Part shown: positions 1 to 11,121 of the stretch, one piece after another
How the letters are laid out: every line of letters starts with the position of its first letter
How positions within the stretch are numbered: the stretch's first letter is position 1
Assembly: GCA_018257865.1 (NCBI GenBank)
Contig: JAEUBA010000058.1
Location: 62,001-126,000 of the forward strand
Length of the DNA: 64,000 nucleotides
Direction of reading: 5' to 3'
DNA from: Stereocaulon alpinum
Taxonomy: Eukaryota > Ascomycota > Lecanoromycetes > Lecanorales > Stereocaulaceae
Position numbers and translations under genes: made by a program
The notes under the pieces: model-generated
Seen by the model: only the letters and a program-made list of their open reading frames with translations
Told to the model about the DNA's origin: nothing
The model's database searches: none

Positions 1-509
1 ACTCGCAGCATGGTTTTGTGAAGCTTCACTAACGAGACTACGTTCTGGGCGAGTGATTTTATACCGACAAGGCCTCTGGAATGAGGTTGTGGTAGCTTCG
101 TTTCGGGATTCCTCTGACGAAGTCAAGGAAAGGCAAAGCTTTTTTCTTCATTGATCAAGGCGAAAATTGAATCATAGACTCTGTTGCACTTGTGCTCGAT
201 ATGGCAGAACAAGACCTGTACTATGTCTTCAAGACTGTTCAGCCCATGTAGACGTTATGTAGTGTTTTCTACCCTATTCCCTATCTCACCAAGGGCAAGG
301 GGCCTACATGCTACATCATAAAAAAGGCAGGCATGATCTCAAGCACGTCGCCGGCTGTCAGTTCACATGCTCCTTGTACTATCTCCTGAGCCTTCACTTC
401 TCCTCTCAGCTCGCACTGGTATCATCTACGAAGCATATCTTCCTCTGAATCTCTTGTCCAATCTTCTAGCACCAGGTTTCACTAGTGCTTTTGCAACTTG
501 AAAAAGTCA
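1..509. other. stretch without a recognisable gene
   Basis: No reading frame here shows a family resemblance. The minus strand lies downstream of the ankyrin-repeat remnant and may hold its decayed 3' end, but no ankyrin signature could be read in it. Confidence 0.4.
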
Positions 510-1640
510 TCACAAGATTGCGTTTAGCAGCGTAGGGCACTTCTCGCCGAGACATTTCACGTCGACCCCGCGTTCATCAAGAGTGCGCACGACTGACTCG
601 TAGCCCACAATACCAGCCATACCAAGTACCATCCTACCGCTACATTCTAGATTAAGCTGTGAACCTTGTTCAAGAAGGAACATGACCATGTTTGCGTGCC
701 CTCGCTGTGCAGCAAGAGCTATAGGGGCAGGCCACCAGGCGTCAATGCCTCCGCCGTGGTAGTGGAGTATCTTCGCAGCCTTGGTAAAGCCTCCTCTCAC
801 TGCTTCGTGAATTGGGGTGAGGTCTGCGTGTTGTGGCTATTTCGCACCTATTGCTAGAAGCATCTGCAATACGCTAAGATACCCCTAGATGGTGCGTATT
901 CTATAGTTCCGGTACTATGCACTATCGAAAAGCTGGCGTCTACATTCGTGCCAAGATCGAGCATTATGCGAACAATGGCCTTGGCCGAATTCTGAAAGCT
1001 TATAAGAGTATCAATTATTGTCGATGTGTTCTTTTTCTCATGCCGATACAGAGACTATCAAGCAAATTTCGTACGATTTGTACATGGCCTCCTCGAGTCG
1101 CACATAGAATCGTGGCTTCGTAGTTGCCGTTCGATCTGTTGGGGTTGTATTTGATGTCCAGCAGCAGTCTGACAATACTCTCATGGCTTGAAGCGGCTGC
1201 ACCATGTAGAGAAATCCCTTAGTAACTGAGAAGAAAATCTGATCGTCTAACAGGGAGCTCTCCACAGCTCATGTCCATGGCTTTTGTAAGGAGCAGCATT
1301 ACCACATCTTCATGGCCGCTGCTGGCTGCGCCATGAAATAAATGCGAGCCCATATTAAGCGCTTCCCTAGTTCGGGTACAACCTTTGTTACAGCAACTCC
1401 TTAATCAGACACTTTTTGCCAGTATATGTAGCTGCTGCAAGGATATCCTTCTCCTTCCCTTATACAGGGCACGTTAGAACGTAGGAACTCGACGGTCTTC
1501 CAGGGATTGAGATACAAGATCGCGAGCTTACACAAAGCTTTTATCATTATGTACCACATTTGTTGTGATGGCGTTTCACCTTCAACGTTGATGGTAGGGC
1601 GTGATTGGCTTTTCATGCCATAAGAACAGAATAGCAACAA
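510..1640 (-). pseudogene. ankyrin-repeat protein remnant
   Basis: Ankyrin-repeat-like segments follow one another on the minus strand but in different frames. One near 1270-1380 reads LFHGAASSGHEDVVMLLL, the next near 1130-1230 reads LHGAAASSHESIVRLLLD, a third near 1060-1130 reads TRGGHVQIVRNLLD, and the last (510-800) contains ALAAQRGHANMVMFLLEQG. Each has the GH..(V/I)V..LL pattern of the second helix of an ankyrin repeat. In-frame stops and frame changes separate them (for example a stop after the segment ending near 1240), and fungal introns do not obviously rejoin them. Ankyrin repeats are protein-interaction modules, so the original partner cannot be guessed. I read this as a decayed gene of at least four repeats. 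A multi-intron live gene is a weaker alternative. Confidence 0.65.
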
Positions 1641-2916
1641 AACCCCTATCCCGAGGAATAAGCCTCACCAGGTACCTCGAAGATATAGCGGAGTAACATC
1701 ATGCAAAGTAGGATGTGACGTTGTGAGCGTGTTGTATCTCGAGGGTCGAAGCCCAGAAAGTGACGTGGTATTAGCTTTCTACCCGATTGATACAGCAACA
1801 AGCACACAGGACGTCCAAGGTGGCCATTCTACCCCCAGCAATCTCACAGGAACCCCAATACTTGATAACGCGTTAATCTAATTTTGATGCGGTCTTTTAG
1901 GCTACTCGTGGCGAATGTCGCTGTGCAGATTATGTCTAGAAAGTCCACCCCGAACCCGCTACACTTCCCCACCGATCAGCCAAGTTTCGAGAAAGACTTG
2001 GATAGGAAACCTAATGGGTCTGTCTGAGCTCCGACAGGTTGTGCTGAGCTCTGAAGGCCGCCATATCGATCGAGGAAATTCTCATTCTATCTCTTGAGGT
2101 TCTCAGAGGCTGGTGGCTTCTGAGAGATCGGCGTCGGTTGGGCTGTGGATGAAGATCAGCGGTTGGTGGGCAGGTCATTGTTTGAACGTTTGGCTTGCTG
2201 ATACTATACAGCATCTACTGATGAGATTGCTGATGCAATCATTTGGCGAGCTTTATTAGGCTTGGCTGGTACTATGTGATTTCGAGCATGAACCCACTAT
2301 GGGTTGCGAGTAGGATGGAGCATCTATGTTTCTGATTTGTATGGATAGTGATGCTCGTTCCGTGAGGGAGCGGCGACTTGGGTGACGAGGCAAGGGAGGG
2401 AATCGGCCGCGAACGGCAATATATTATTGCAAACCAGACGGAAAGGAAGCTTGGAACTGTGCAACGGGACAATTTCTCAGGGAAACATGCTTGGTTCCTG
2501 ACCAAAGAGCATGTCTTGTATTGGAGATTGTTTAGGCAACTGTGCCCGGAACAAAGACAACTCGTGTTATATATCTTCAGAAAACGCAACGAACTGAAGA
2601 AAGTCTCCACATCCCCGGGTTGCTTGCAATCGTAGAGATGGTCTGAACGAGCAACCACATGTTGGAGGATCGTTGGCGATCGTCGACAGTCAAGGTCAAC
2701 TGCTTTAGGTGGTGCGAACAGAGTATAAGAATAGCGATTGCAGACCCGTTGCCAGCTGTGTCATATGAAGGGCATCGAACCCAGCTCTAAGAAGCGTGTC
2801 GCGCTAAGCATGAAATCCCTTAGCTCCACTCCTTCATCGCCTCTATGACATAGATTTCAACGTCGTGCAATGCCGCCACATTTCCGGTTCATGTCCAAAT
2901 ATTCAAGAGGACCCAT
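1641..2916. other. stretch without a recognisable gene
   Basis: Only short open frames without ATG starts or family features occur here. A 128-codon minus-strand frame at 2272-2658 begins with GTG and has no recognisable motif. I see nothing I would annotate. Confidence 0.45.
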
Positions 2917-3574
2917 TCATCCAGCTTGCGGAGCCGAAGAAGGGGACCCTGCCAACGAGAGCGAGAAGGCGCGCGAAGGAACCGCCGAAGGAGGCGCGTT
3001 GTTAGCAGCAGTCGTATTCGCCATCAAATTCGCCGCAGGTTTCGGCACAAGACAGTAATCCGACTGATATTGCGCAATTATCTTGCTGAATGACATAGCC
3101 AGCACCGTTTGCTGATAAGACCATAATTCTTGGGCTGCTTGCGATTCGACACACTGCTTACATCCTAGAACGCCTAGGCCTTCGATGCAGAAATCGCAGG
3201 CTGGGTCCAGGAAACTGTAGTGGATGCTTTGTCAGTCTGGAGATGTCTGTATTGTATAATTTCGATTGTTGAGGGCAGTGGCATGAGACTAACCCTCCAG
3301 CTTCACATGCGGGTAAACAACCGCCGACGGCCAACGCCGTGCACTCGGCCCATTTTTTCCAATTGCAGCCTCTGAGACCTGGATTGTCCGCGTCCAGAGC
3401 GTTCATATTTATTTGTGATGGGCCGGCGCAACCCAGATTGACAGGCTTTGCAACTACGTTGCCGTTTGCGTTTACGTTTCGGGTCCCAAGCTTGGGAAAG
3501 GTGGAGAGAGACGATACCAAGGTGCAAGTTGACAAGAAGAGCGCTACAGCGGCAAAGCTGGGAAAGAGATACAT
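2917..3574 (-). CDS. small secreted cysteine-rich protein (two exons)
   Basis: The spliced product is 192 residues: exon 1 is 3574-3294 and exon 2 is 3214-2917, with a GTTAGT donor and a CTACAG acceptor. Joining keeps the frame (281 + 298 nt). The first ~22 residues (MYLFPSFAAVALFLSTCTLV) form a typical signal peptide, so the protein should enter the secretory pathway. The mature part has ten cysteines, clustered in a central block with GCNWKKWAEC, GGCLPAC and DPACDFC straddling the intron, then GCKQC. The tail is Ala/Pro/Ser-rich (FSLSLAGSPSSAPQAG). Small size, a secretion signal and many paired cysteines are the usual profile of apoplastic fungal effectors or surface proteins. I do not recognise the family and assign no function. 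A 5' neighbour on the same strand (4587-5177) is also a small secreted protein. Confidence 0.8.
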
Positions 3575-4586
3575 GTTGAAGACCGCAACCAGGTCCGGTG
3601 GCAGATCCTCTCAGAATTTAATGATATGGCCAAGGTGCTGCGGATGAATGAGAAAAGAGGAAGTCGACCAAGGAAGGCGGACTGACTCTTCAATCCTAGT
3701 GGCAAGCGAAGTGAAAGGATGAAAACATTTCATTGCGTACTAATATAGTGACCTAAGGTTGAAATTCCACGCGCTGTCATATGCGACTTAGGGGCCGCCG
3801 CCGGGAAATCGCATCAAAATGGACTCGGAAAGGTACTATCATTGAGATCGTAGGCTGAAGCTTGGTATCCTGGAACAAGCACGTGGTGCGCAGCTGTTGT
3901 AGGCTGGGTCAGGCGCATGATCGGAACAGCGAGCGCATAGCGGGCTCAACAAGCCGTGTCTTGAAAGGGATCCTTCCAGCTCGCAATTCGCTGAACAATG
4001 TACTCTGCAGGTTTCATCGAGTTCGTCTGGTCATAAGTACCTCGTTATCATGCGCATGCGGCACCTACCATAAGGCTAGGCTAGAAACCCCCTTTGGTAT
4101 TTCCAGAGTGTCTCAACGAAAATGCCTGCAGGTACATACCCCCACGTTCTAGCCACGTGCCGACGTGGCTCCAATGCTTTGATGGGTATGCTTGGTCGAA
4201 CGGAGGCTTGATGGACATTTAATAAGTGACTACGCGGGTATCTTCATGCATCGAAGTACTTGGCAGAGGTTTCTTCAGCCATTAGCGAGTTTCAAGTTCA
4301 ACTATGACTCCCCCGAATCAAAGCTTTCCGGGCCACCGTGTGAAGGCATGGATGTCTAATCTTAAGTCCAATTGATTCACCTAATATTTACCATCATGAA
4401 AAACCGTGAATTGGATGCTGGAATTCGTCTGGAACCCCAATGCTAAATTGCGACCATGTGTAAACCGTAGATTTTGCTAATGCCATGCCTCGTCAACCGC
4501 ACGGATAGGACTTTTGACCTGCAAGGTGAAAAGACTTTCATGAAGACCAAGAACATGCTGGTTGCCCTGGCTACCGAGAATTGGCA
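3575..4586. other. intergenic region between two secreted-protein genes
   Basis: This holds the presumed promoter of the cysteine-rich gene to its left (minus strand) and the 3' flank of the secreted-protein gene to its right. The only structure I see is an inverted repeat at 4151-4170. No coding region is supported. Confidence 0.5.
4151..4170. repeat. perfect 8-bp inverted repeat containing CACGTG
   Basis: AGCCACGT, a 4-bp spacer GCCG, then ACGTGGCT. The left arm and spacer create an E-box (CACGTG). The dyad could bind a dimeric (bHLH or bZIP) regulator, but the distances to both neighbouring genes make any target uncertain. Confidence 0.4.
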
Positions 4587-5177
4587 TCAAGACCGTACCA
4601 CGATATGAGCTCCTAGATCCTGCGTTCGTTGCGGAATCAAAGCGTTCGGCGGTACCGAGCTGGCACCCATTTCAAGCCTTTGCATAACTTTGTCGCTTAT
4701 CGTACCATTCGGATGATAACTCCCACAAACAATAAGGGAAGTAGTGAAATGAGGCGGTAAGGCAATCTCCCCACACTTGTCATTTTTGAAACATTCCTCG
4801 AGAATTTGCCTGCCCAGAGGTGGAATGTTCGTTGAAGGGTACATATCCCCGTATTGATCCTCAGTCCGAATCTCTAATAAGCAAGCCTGTGTTCGATTTG
4901 GATTGATACGTGATTCGGTAATAGGTAAGTGGACCACGTCATCTCCCATCTCAGAAGAGTCACCAGTCCAGCGCAGCAAGTTTCCCCTAGGCTCATACGC
5001 CTTAGTAAATTGCGTGAATAGCGCTTTGCAGGTGTTGACGACTCTGGAAACTGGGTGGAGATCTGGAGGATCAAAGCAGAAGGCTTGGACTTCGAAATGA
5101 TGGCGTGATGGGGTTGGTGGAGGTGGAGCTGCGAGAGATGAAGCAAGGAGCATCGTCAGTATGAAAACAGACCCCAT
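4587..5177 (-). CDS. small secreted protein, six cysteines
   Basis: An uninterrupted frame of 196 residues from the ATG at 5177. An upstream in-frame ATG at 5219 would add 14 residues, but the 5177 start gives a clean signal peptide (MGSVFILTMLLASSLAA) with a plausible cleavage after AA, so it is preferred. The mature protein opens with a proline run (PPPPTPSRHH) and has six cysteines, first in EVQAFCFDPPD and VNTCKALF, then ACLLEI, EECFKNDKCGE and IVCGSY. This fits three disulfides in an extracellular protein. Two N-glycosylation sequons are visible (NRT, NGT). The overall layout resembles a common group of uncharacterised Pezizomycotina secreted proteins, but I cannot name a domain. The neighbour at 2917-3574 is also secreted and on the same strand, but unrelated in sequence. 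Confidence 0.75.
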   Translation of the reverse strand: MGSVFILTMLLASSLAAPPPPTPSRHHFEVQAFCFDPPDLHPVSRVVNTCKALFTQFTKAYEPRGNLLRWTGDSSEMGDDVVHLPITESRINPNRTQACLLEIRTEDQYGDMYPSTNIPPLGRQILEECFKNDKCGEIALPPHFTTSLIVCGSYHPNGTISDKVMQRLEMGASSVPPNALIPQRTQDLGAHIVVRS

Positions 5178-5296
5178 TTTGGTTGCTTCGAAAAGCAATA
5201 TTGACCAGCCGAGAAGCATGAAATAGCAATACGTTTATGTTGTGCACGCGGCAGTGGATGTCAGCGCTGGGACGGTCTCACATATGCGCGAATCGC

Positions 5297-6375
5297 TTAG
5301 CCCTTCGCAAGGGACATAGCGGGTTCTCCAAATTGATTCAGTTTCCAAGCGGGAAATTTCTCAAACATGTCTGGAAGTTCGCTATATTCTTTTAACCGCG
5401 ATCCAATGTCTTTGATCGACAGCATTTTTGTTCGAACCTCTAGCCACTTCGGGCTGTGCACATATCGTGACACTAACATAGTAGCAATACTGAACTTGTG
5501 GAAGCTTCGGAACAAGATAAGAGGCGTTCTAGCATAGAAAACCGGGCCGGACTCCTCGATCGGGCATGCTGTTATCTGTGGGCGAGCGAAAGAACTCGGC
5601 AATCACTCCGAAGTCTTTCTTGCTGACGTTATTTCTGGGCCTTGCAGTGGTGTACATGAAATCAATGTCTACATCCGAGGCTGGAAGTTGTTGGGCGTCT
5701 GCTTGGTTGGGGTGCCTGCTGTCCTTATTATTGTCTTCGATGGCAGCTAACCATCGGGAGCAGATGGTTGGATAGGCTAGCCCACACTTGTGGCATTGTG
5801 CAAAACTACAAAAGCATGATAATTGTCCAGCACATTTGCATTGGACCTGACGACATGCTCAACTAGTCCAGGCGTTCCAACAAGTCGAGGCAGATTACCT
5901 CCCAGCAGTCTTCTACCTTGCTATTTAGCGAGGTGATCATCCATGATATGCTCAGGCTGCCCAAAGATTGTTCTGCTACATGCAACTACTTCGTTGTTGC
6001 TACCGTGCGCCATTCACTCGTGGAATGATGTACTCTCAGGAGGAGGATTGAAGTTGTTGAGGGCGTGGCTCTGCCAAGAAGGCTGTCGATTCTAAAATTT
6101 CTGTGTCTCTCCGTCGTACCATCGCCAGCAATTGTGTTGGTCACGTCAGTTCCTTTTGAAGAGACCTTGCCAGGCCAGTCATAATTGGCACCTTGATTCG
6201 CATATGATCGCTCAATCTGACAAAATGCTTGCCACAGGGCCCATACCTCGTCTGACGAGTCGTACCCCACGAGCCTATAGGAGAAACATTTCGTGCTTGG
6301 GTTCTTCAAGTCCTCAAGTCTGATCTCCATGATATAAAACATCGGTTCATTCGCCTTCACTTCAGGCATACCCAA
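5297..6375 (-). pseudogene. uncharacterised coding remnant, frames interrupted
   Basis: Two protein-like segments lie on the minus strand. The upstream one (6375-5986) contains LEDLKNPSTKCFSYRLVGYD and SSDEVWALWQAFC, and its frame stays open further upstream to about 6470. The downstream one (about 5750-5297) reads through AIEDNNKDSRHPNQ, DIDFMYTTARPRNN and, after a frame change near 5590, LILFRSFHKFSIATMLVSRY. Between them (5770-5900) another frame reads LLGGNLPRLVGTPGLVEHV before a stop. The composition is that of real protein, but stops and frame changes break it up, and the splice sites I could find do not join all segments. It is either a decayed gene or a multi-intron gene I could not splice. 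I do not recognise the family. Confidence 0.35.
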
Positions 6376-6673
6376 GGGAAACTTGCAGAACTCGGATATT
6401 TGGGTCCGACGAAAGTGAAGATGGGTAGGGGCGAAAGTATGGTTTGTCCAAAATGATTTGCTTTTTATCGGCTAAGCTGATTGCCAAGTATACAGGCGTT
6501 ACATTCTGAACCTGAAGAGACTGTCGAGCTCAGCTGGAAATCAACATGTCTGATGATACTATTGGCTTCGTACACAAAGTAAAACGGCTGATGGCCTTTG
6601 ATTTCAGCTTAGTATACCGGTCAAATTGCAGTCTTCCAACATAGTCCCAAAATCATGGCCCAGGGTCCGCAGG

Positions 6674-7543
6674 TCAGTGGCTGTCTCTCTCAAGCCAAGC
6701 CTGTGAAGCGTCATAGAGCTTCTTGAGTGCAGGCTCGATCTCAACAAGCCGTCCAAAAATCCTGTCGTCGACACACTTGCAGGAGTGCAAGAAGCTAACG
6801 ATGACAATATCCACATACGACACTAGCAAAACACTTTATTAGCGCCTTCCTTGGATTTCTTCCGCACTGGAAGACATAGGCCGTAGAAATTAGGGAAAAC
6901 GTGGATCACCTGTCTTGCCAAGTACAAATGGTCCACCCTCAGCCCTCAGCATATCTCCTAGCTCCTTCAGGTGTGGTGTGGCTGCTTCCCATGCCTTATC
7001 CCCACCCTGCTCTTTCTCGAATTGTGCAAGCGGCATGCCAAACGCCTGTTCTCGTGTACGCAGAAAGTATTCAGCCGAAGGTTCTCTGAGGAGGTTCCCT
7101 GGAACCAGCGGCAAGACGACGGCTAATAACGGGCGCAGGAATTTCGAATAGAGCTCCTCCACCCTTGGGGTCTTTGGTGAATCAAGGTGCAGTGAAGGCT
7201 TGGGGTACTGCTTTTCAAGCTCATGCGCAATCTTGCGTGAGTCCATAATGTATTTGCCATTGGCGTCGCGGATGGCTGGAATGGTGTAGGGAGTGCCGTT
7301 CTCGTTGGGTGGCAGGCCCAAGGATTTGAGGGTTGGAGCAATATCGGGATATTCGATGAATTCGGTCTTGTAGGGTATGTCCTTATAATTTAGCACCATG
7401 CGAGCTGGAGCATTTCAGTCTAAGCTCTTGTTGTGGTTGTGAGGCGATGGGTGTAGGTGCCGTAACATACTCTTCCAAGGATTCAAGGACCAGCTGGCAC
7501 AGCGGCCTTTGCTGGGCAGGTCGTAGAGCAGAACTTCCGACAT
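6674..7543 (-). CDS. etherase-like glutathione S-transferase
   Basis: Three exons (7543-7471, 7404-6910, 6822-6674) join in frame to a 238-residue protein, close to the usual GST length. The N-terminal thioredoxin-like domain (residues 1-90) reads LYDLPSKGRCASWSLNPWK, then TRMVLNYKDIPYKTEFIEYP, with the conserved cis-proline region TIPAI and MDSRKIAHELEKQYP. This is the N-terminal pattern of the LigE/etherase-related fungal GST group. The rest is the helical C-terminal domain, ending EPALKKLYDASQAWL. The family conjugates glutathione to electrophiles or acts in glutathione-dependent ether cleavage and detoxification in the cytosol; the substrate is unknown. Intron 1 (GTATGT...CTCCAG) interrupts the conserved NPWKTR stretch. 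All splice sites look normal and the gene appears intact. Confidence 0.88.
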
Positions 7544-8484
7544 GATTGGCAGACAACCGAGGGGTGGGGCCGTAGAGGCTGGGTCAACGGATAGATCTTG
7601 GGAGACTCTAGATATTGAGAAAGCGTTGTGGCTTGCTTCGTTGAAGAGGAAGAGCAGAGCAGAGCACTTAGTCAGAGTAATGTGGAAGTCTTGATGGATG
7701 ATGTTGATTTATAAGAGGAATAAGGACTACAAGCTTGAAAGCCTTCCCTCAGCGCTCGACGGACTCTTCGCACCACCGAGGACGGGGTCGGGATAAAAAA
7801 ACTCCCGCACATGGTGAAGGTAGTGGAGCGTTTCGAGCTGGGAAGAGCGATCACGTCACAGTGACGGTGAGCATGGGAAGATTCCTCATCCGAGAAGCTA
7901 GCCGGATGTCAGGATACGTAATACGGCGTACAATGTGTAAGGTTATCAAGAGTTTGGCTTCTGTTGAAGATTTATACGGTAAACACGGATTCTACTTAGT
8001 CACTAGCGAGCCGGCTGAGCCGGCATACCCGTGTGCCAAGAAATTGAAGCGGCAGACTCTGAGACGCTTACCTCAGATCATAACGTTTCCTTACCCTAGA
8101 AAAAACTCAAGAGGGCAATTGACTTACAGTAGGAAGTCTACAAGAAACAAGGGCATTCATAGTGTCAACGCTCATGTTCGACTTCTGGCATCCAATGTTC
8201 ACCCCCCAATAGGGCAAATCGCTAAATGGGCTACCCGCCCGAGACAAGACCCGAGAACGGGATTCCAGGCGACCAATCTGGTTCCTCAGACTAGCGGAAC
8301 CGCACCCTAGTGGGCTGGCTCTAGGGGCCTCCAATGGGCCATACAGTACGTTACGGTATGGCAGCTTCCCAGTGGCCGCCCCGAACATTGGTTTGGCCTA
8401 CTCGGCATCGAGCCTTCCCTCCGTACCTTACTCTCTACTCTTCTCTCTCCCTCGTGCTCTGCATGAGAACCCAGCTTGGCAAAC
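7544..8484. other. divergent intergenic region
   Basis: This lies between the GST (minus) and the enoyl-CoA hydratase (plus) and so should hold both promoters. A 191-codon plus-strand frame (7735-8310) starts with TTG and is rich in basic and polar residues without any motif; I treat it as chance. A GAGCCGGC/TGAGCCGGC direct repeat sits near 8007-8024. Confidence 0.5.
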
Positions 8485-9486
8485 ATGGCTCCAGCGTCCA
8501 TTGACCTGCCCTTATCCTACGCCAATCTTGCTACGGCTGAAGTGACAGTAACCCACGTACCCCCATCGTCCCCTACGCCTACGCAGGTACTCCTGGTGAC
8601 CTTGAACCGGCTGAACAATCACAATGCCTTCACCAAGACAATGCAGCAGGAGCTCGTACGAGTCTACTCCATGTTTGACGTCGATGATCGTGTCAAGTGT
8701 ATGGTCTTGACCGGTGCTGGGACAATGTTCTGCGCAGGTGCAGACCTCGACGTGGGGTTCAACGCACTGAACGAATCAACGAGGGAAGCCGAGCACAGAG
8801 ATGGGTTGGTGTCGCGCTCTTTGTACAACAAATATTGAAAGGTACTTATTGTTGATGTGATTAGAGGGGGAAGAGTGGCGCTTGCCATTCATCACTGTTC
8901 GAAGCCTACCATTGCAGCCATCAATGGCCCCGCTGTGGGGATAGGCATCACGATGACACTTCCAGCTGCCATACGGCTTGCCTCGTCGACGGCCAAGGTG
9001 GGCTTCGTTTTCTCAAGACGTGGCTTAGTGACAGAAGCTTGTTCATCCTACTTCCTACCTCGGCTGATTGGGCTCTCACGCGCCATGCATCTCACTGCCA
9101 CAGGCTCAGTCTATTCTGCCTCCGACCCTCTCCTTAAAGACCTCTTCTCCGAAATCCTTCCTACACCTGAAGCGACCGTCACTCGAGCATTGGAAATGGC
9201 GAATGATATCGCCAAGAATACCTCGGTCGTCTCTACAAGCCTAATGAAAGCGATGATGCACTACGGGCCCAACACTCCTGAGGGCGCGCATTTGCTCGAG
9301 TCAAGACTGCTTGCTGGACTATTTGGGAGCAAAGACAATGACGAGGGGGTGAAGAGCTTCTTAGCGAAGAGGCCGCCCCAGTTTCGTGGCAAAATGCCGG
9401 ATGATGCGCCAGGTGTCTACCCCTGGTGGGAACCAGTGAATGTTGCAAACACGTCCAAGGCTTCGGAAACGAAGTCGAAGTTATGA
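8485..9486 (+). CDS. peroxisomal enoyl-CoA hydratase/isomerase family protein
   Basis: Two exons (8485-8804 and 8865-9486) give 313 residues in frame. The ATG at 8485 begins MAPASIDLPLSY; an earlier TTG is not needed. Crotonase signatures are clear: VTLNRLNNHNAFTKTM near residues 35-50, the oxyanion-hole segments FCAGADLD and INGPAVGIGITM, then VGFVFSRRGLVTEACSSYF, where the Glu occupies the usual acid/base position of fungal delta3,delta2-enoyl-CoA isomerase-like members. The protein ends in SKL, a canonical type 1 peroxisomal targeting signal, so it should act in the peroxisomal matrix on acyl-CoA thioesters, most simply in beta-oxidation of (unsaturated) fatty acids. The intron (GTTGGT...ATTAG) falls in the DGGGRVALAI region. 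No damage is seen. Confidence 0.9.
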
Positions 9487-9896
9487 TGCACTGAAAATGA
9501 CATCTCTTGATAGACCTACCAAGGCTTCCACATGACAATGACGACTGCTGCCGGCTCTGCCGTCGTACTGCACCTACATTCTACAGTGCCGCATCAGGGT
9601 GTCCGGCTATGAGATCGCGCGCTGGTTAGACTACCTAGCGCTGAGTGAGCTTGATCTGCTGTGCCAGCCTCACAGTCACGCTGAAGCTGTGACGCGCTGC
9701 GACTTTTGTCTAACATGGATTTTGAGGCGCTTGCCTGGCGGTCTTCTACCCGAATCCCCTCTTCATTGCTACAACACCGCCGATCAAACGTGGCTAGCCC
9801 AATGTCAACGCAGAAAGATCTTAAGTGCTTCCCTATTGTCGTTCGGCTTCGCCCATCATACCGCAAATACTTGCCTCCGTCCCTAAAACATTTCCA

Positions 9897-11121
9897 ACAG
9901 TGTTGCGCCGAGATGTAAAGACATACCCTCACCTGGACAAACTCTTCTCCATCAGCTTACTCTGCGTATTACTTCTGTCATGGAGGAGCTTTTCTCATGG
10001 CAGCATACTCAGCAAGCCAGTGTCCCGATCGCCTGCGAATCCTATTGCAAACAAAACACTCGATGTAAGATTACCTATGGATCCAATACCTTGCCACTAA
10101 TTGAGAACAATAGCTCCAAGCAATCTACGCCCTGGCCCTTTCAGGAAGAGAAGACAGAACCTAACCCCTTCTCGATGCTGCGAATGCCACGAACCTCACC
10201 CTGACCGTTCTCAATGCAGTCCGCGATGCAGACATATCCCGCGAGAGCTGGCCCAGTGCATGGAACGAGAATGAGCACGTTAAGGGAGATCTAGGCTGTT
10301 TCATATCACACGTCCGAACCCGGAATAAGTACTTTCGCCACTTCACCCAATTCAGAGATGTCACACACTTACCACCCCTCCCTGGTCTGCAAAATGGTCT
10401 TCCATAACATCTCGACAGCCCTTATCCTGGAATCTGGCGCCGACTGGGACATGCGCATCCACGACATCATGCGTGGCTTATGCCCCGCCGTTCGCACTTT
10501 GATCGACTGGCCATTCAATGTTTCCCACCACACCCAACCCCCAGCAATTGCTCCCTACGGCGACTCCTGGGACACCATCTAGATCGGCCACTGCGGTTCC
10601 TCAAATGAAGCATCCGCAAACGTCCGCAAATATGCATGGAACGATACCTCCATGCCTCCTCCGGCGGACGTTAATATCTTCGACATCGGGTTGGGAACCA
10701 AACAATATACACCGGGAACGAGAGCCCTATTCCAATTCCATCGATTGACGTGCAGTACAGCCTATATGATCAGTCTTGCAGGAGCCAAGAAATTGATGAA
10801 CTTGTCCAAGAATGCAAAATATAGTCTGGACAATTTTATAAGCGATTCGTGCAGGGAGGATGTCAATTTGACGTGTCTCGGCATCTGGCCACAGATCATT
10901 ACGGCGACGTCGACAAAGAGCAATATCGATCACGATATGGAGGGGCCAAGCCAGGCGATTTGGGGGAGCTGGAAGAGCAGGTAAAGCTGGGCCCGGGACT
11001 ACAGTCTAGCGCAAGGGTCAATGCTAGGGGGGTGCTTGAGAAGGGTTGGGGGAGTGAGAGATGGAAGGCGCAGTGGGATACCAGTTGGGCGGTTGTGAAT
11101 CATAGTATGGGTCCTGAGTGA
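9897..11121 (+). pseudogene. dead glycosyltransferase family 25 gene
   Basis: The fragments align in order with fungal GT25 (LPS-type) glycosyltransferases: an N-terminal membrane anchor (FSISLLCVLLLSW, about 9950), IYALALSGREDR (10122), DLGCFISHVRT (10290), STALILESGADWDMRI (10410), IGHCG (10583), then the C-terminal VNARGVLEKGWGSE in another frame. The damage is multiple. There is no ATG in front of the anchor; a TAA sits at 10162-10164 in the second exon; the intron expected from the GTACTT donor at 10329 ends in AA instead of AG at 10391-10392; a TAG at 10580-10582 stands where a tryptophan codon is expected before IGHCG; and there is a frame change near 10980. The family's acidic E-D-D metal motif reads ESGADWD here. 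The intact enzyme would be a Golgi type II membrane transferase; this copy should be non-functional. Confidence 0.78.

Noticed and set aside
2272..2658. 128-codon minus-strand open frame
   Set aside because: It starts with GTG and has no domain, signal peptide or splice context.
2740..2830. Possible minus-strand tRNA (GGGTTCGAT B-box-like stretch)
   Set aside because: The T-stem is only partly paired and no acceptor stem or D-arm can be completed.
7735..8310. 191-codon plus-strand open frame
   Set aside because: It starts with TTG, has no motif, is basic and polar throughout, and overlaps a divergent promoter region.
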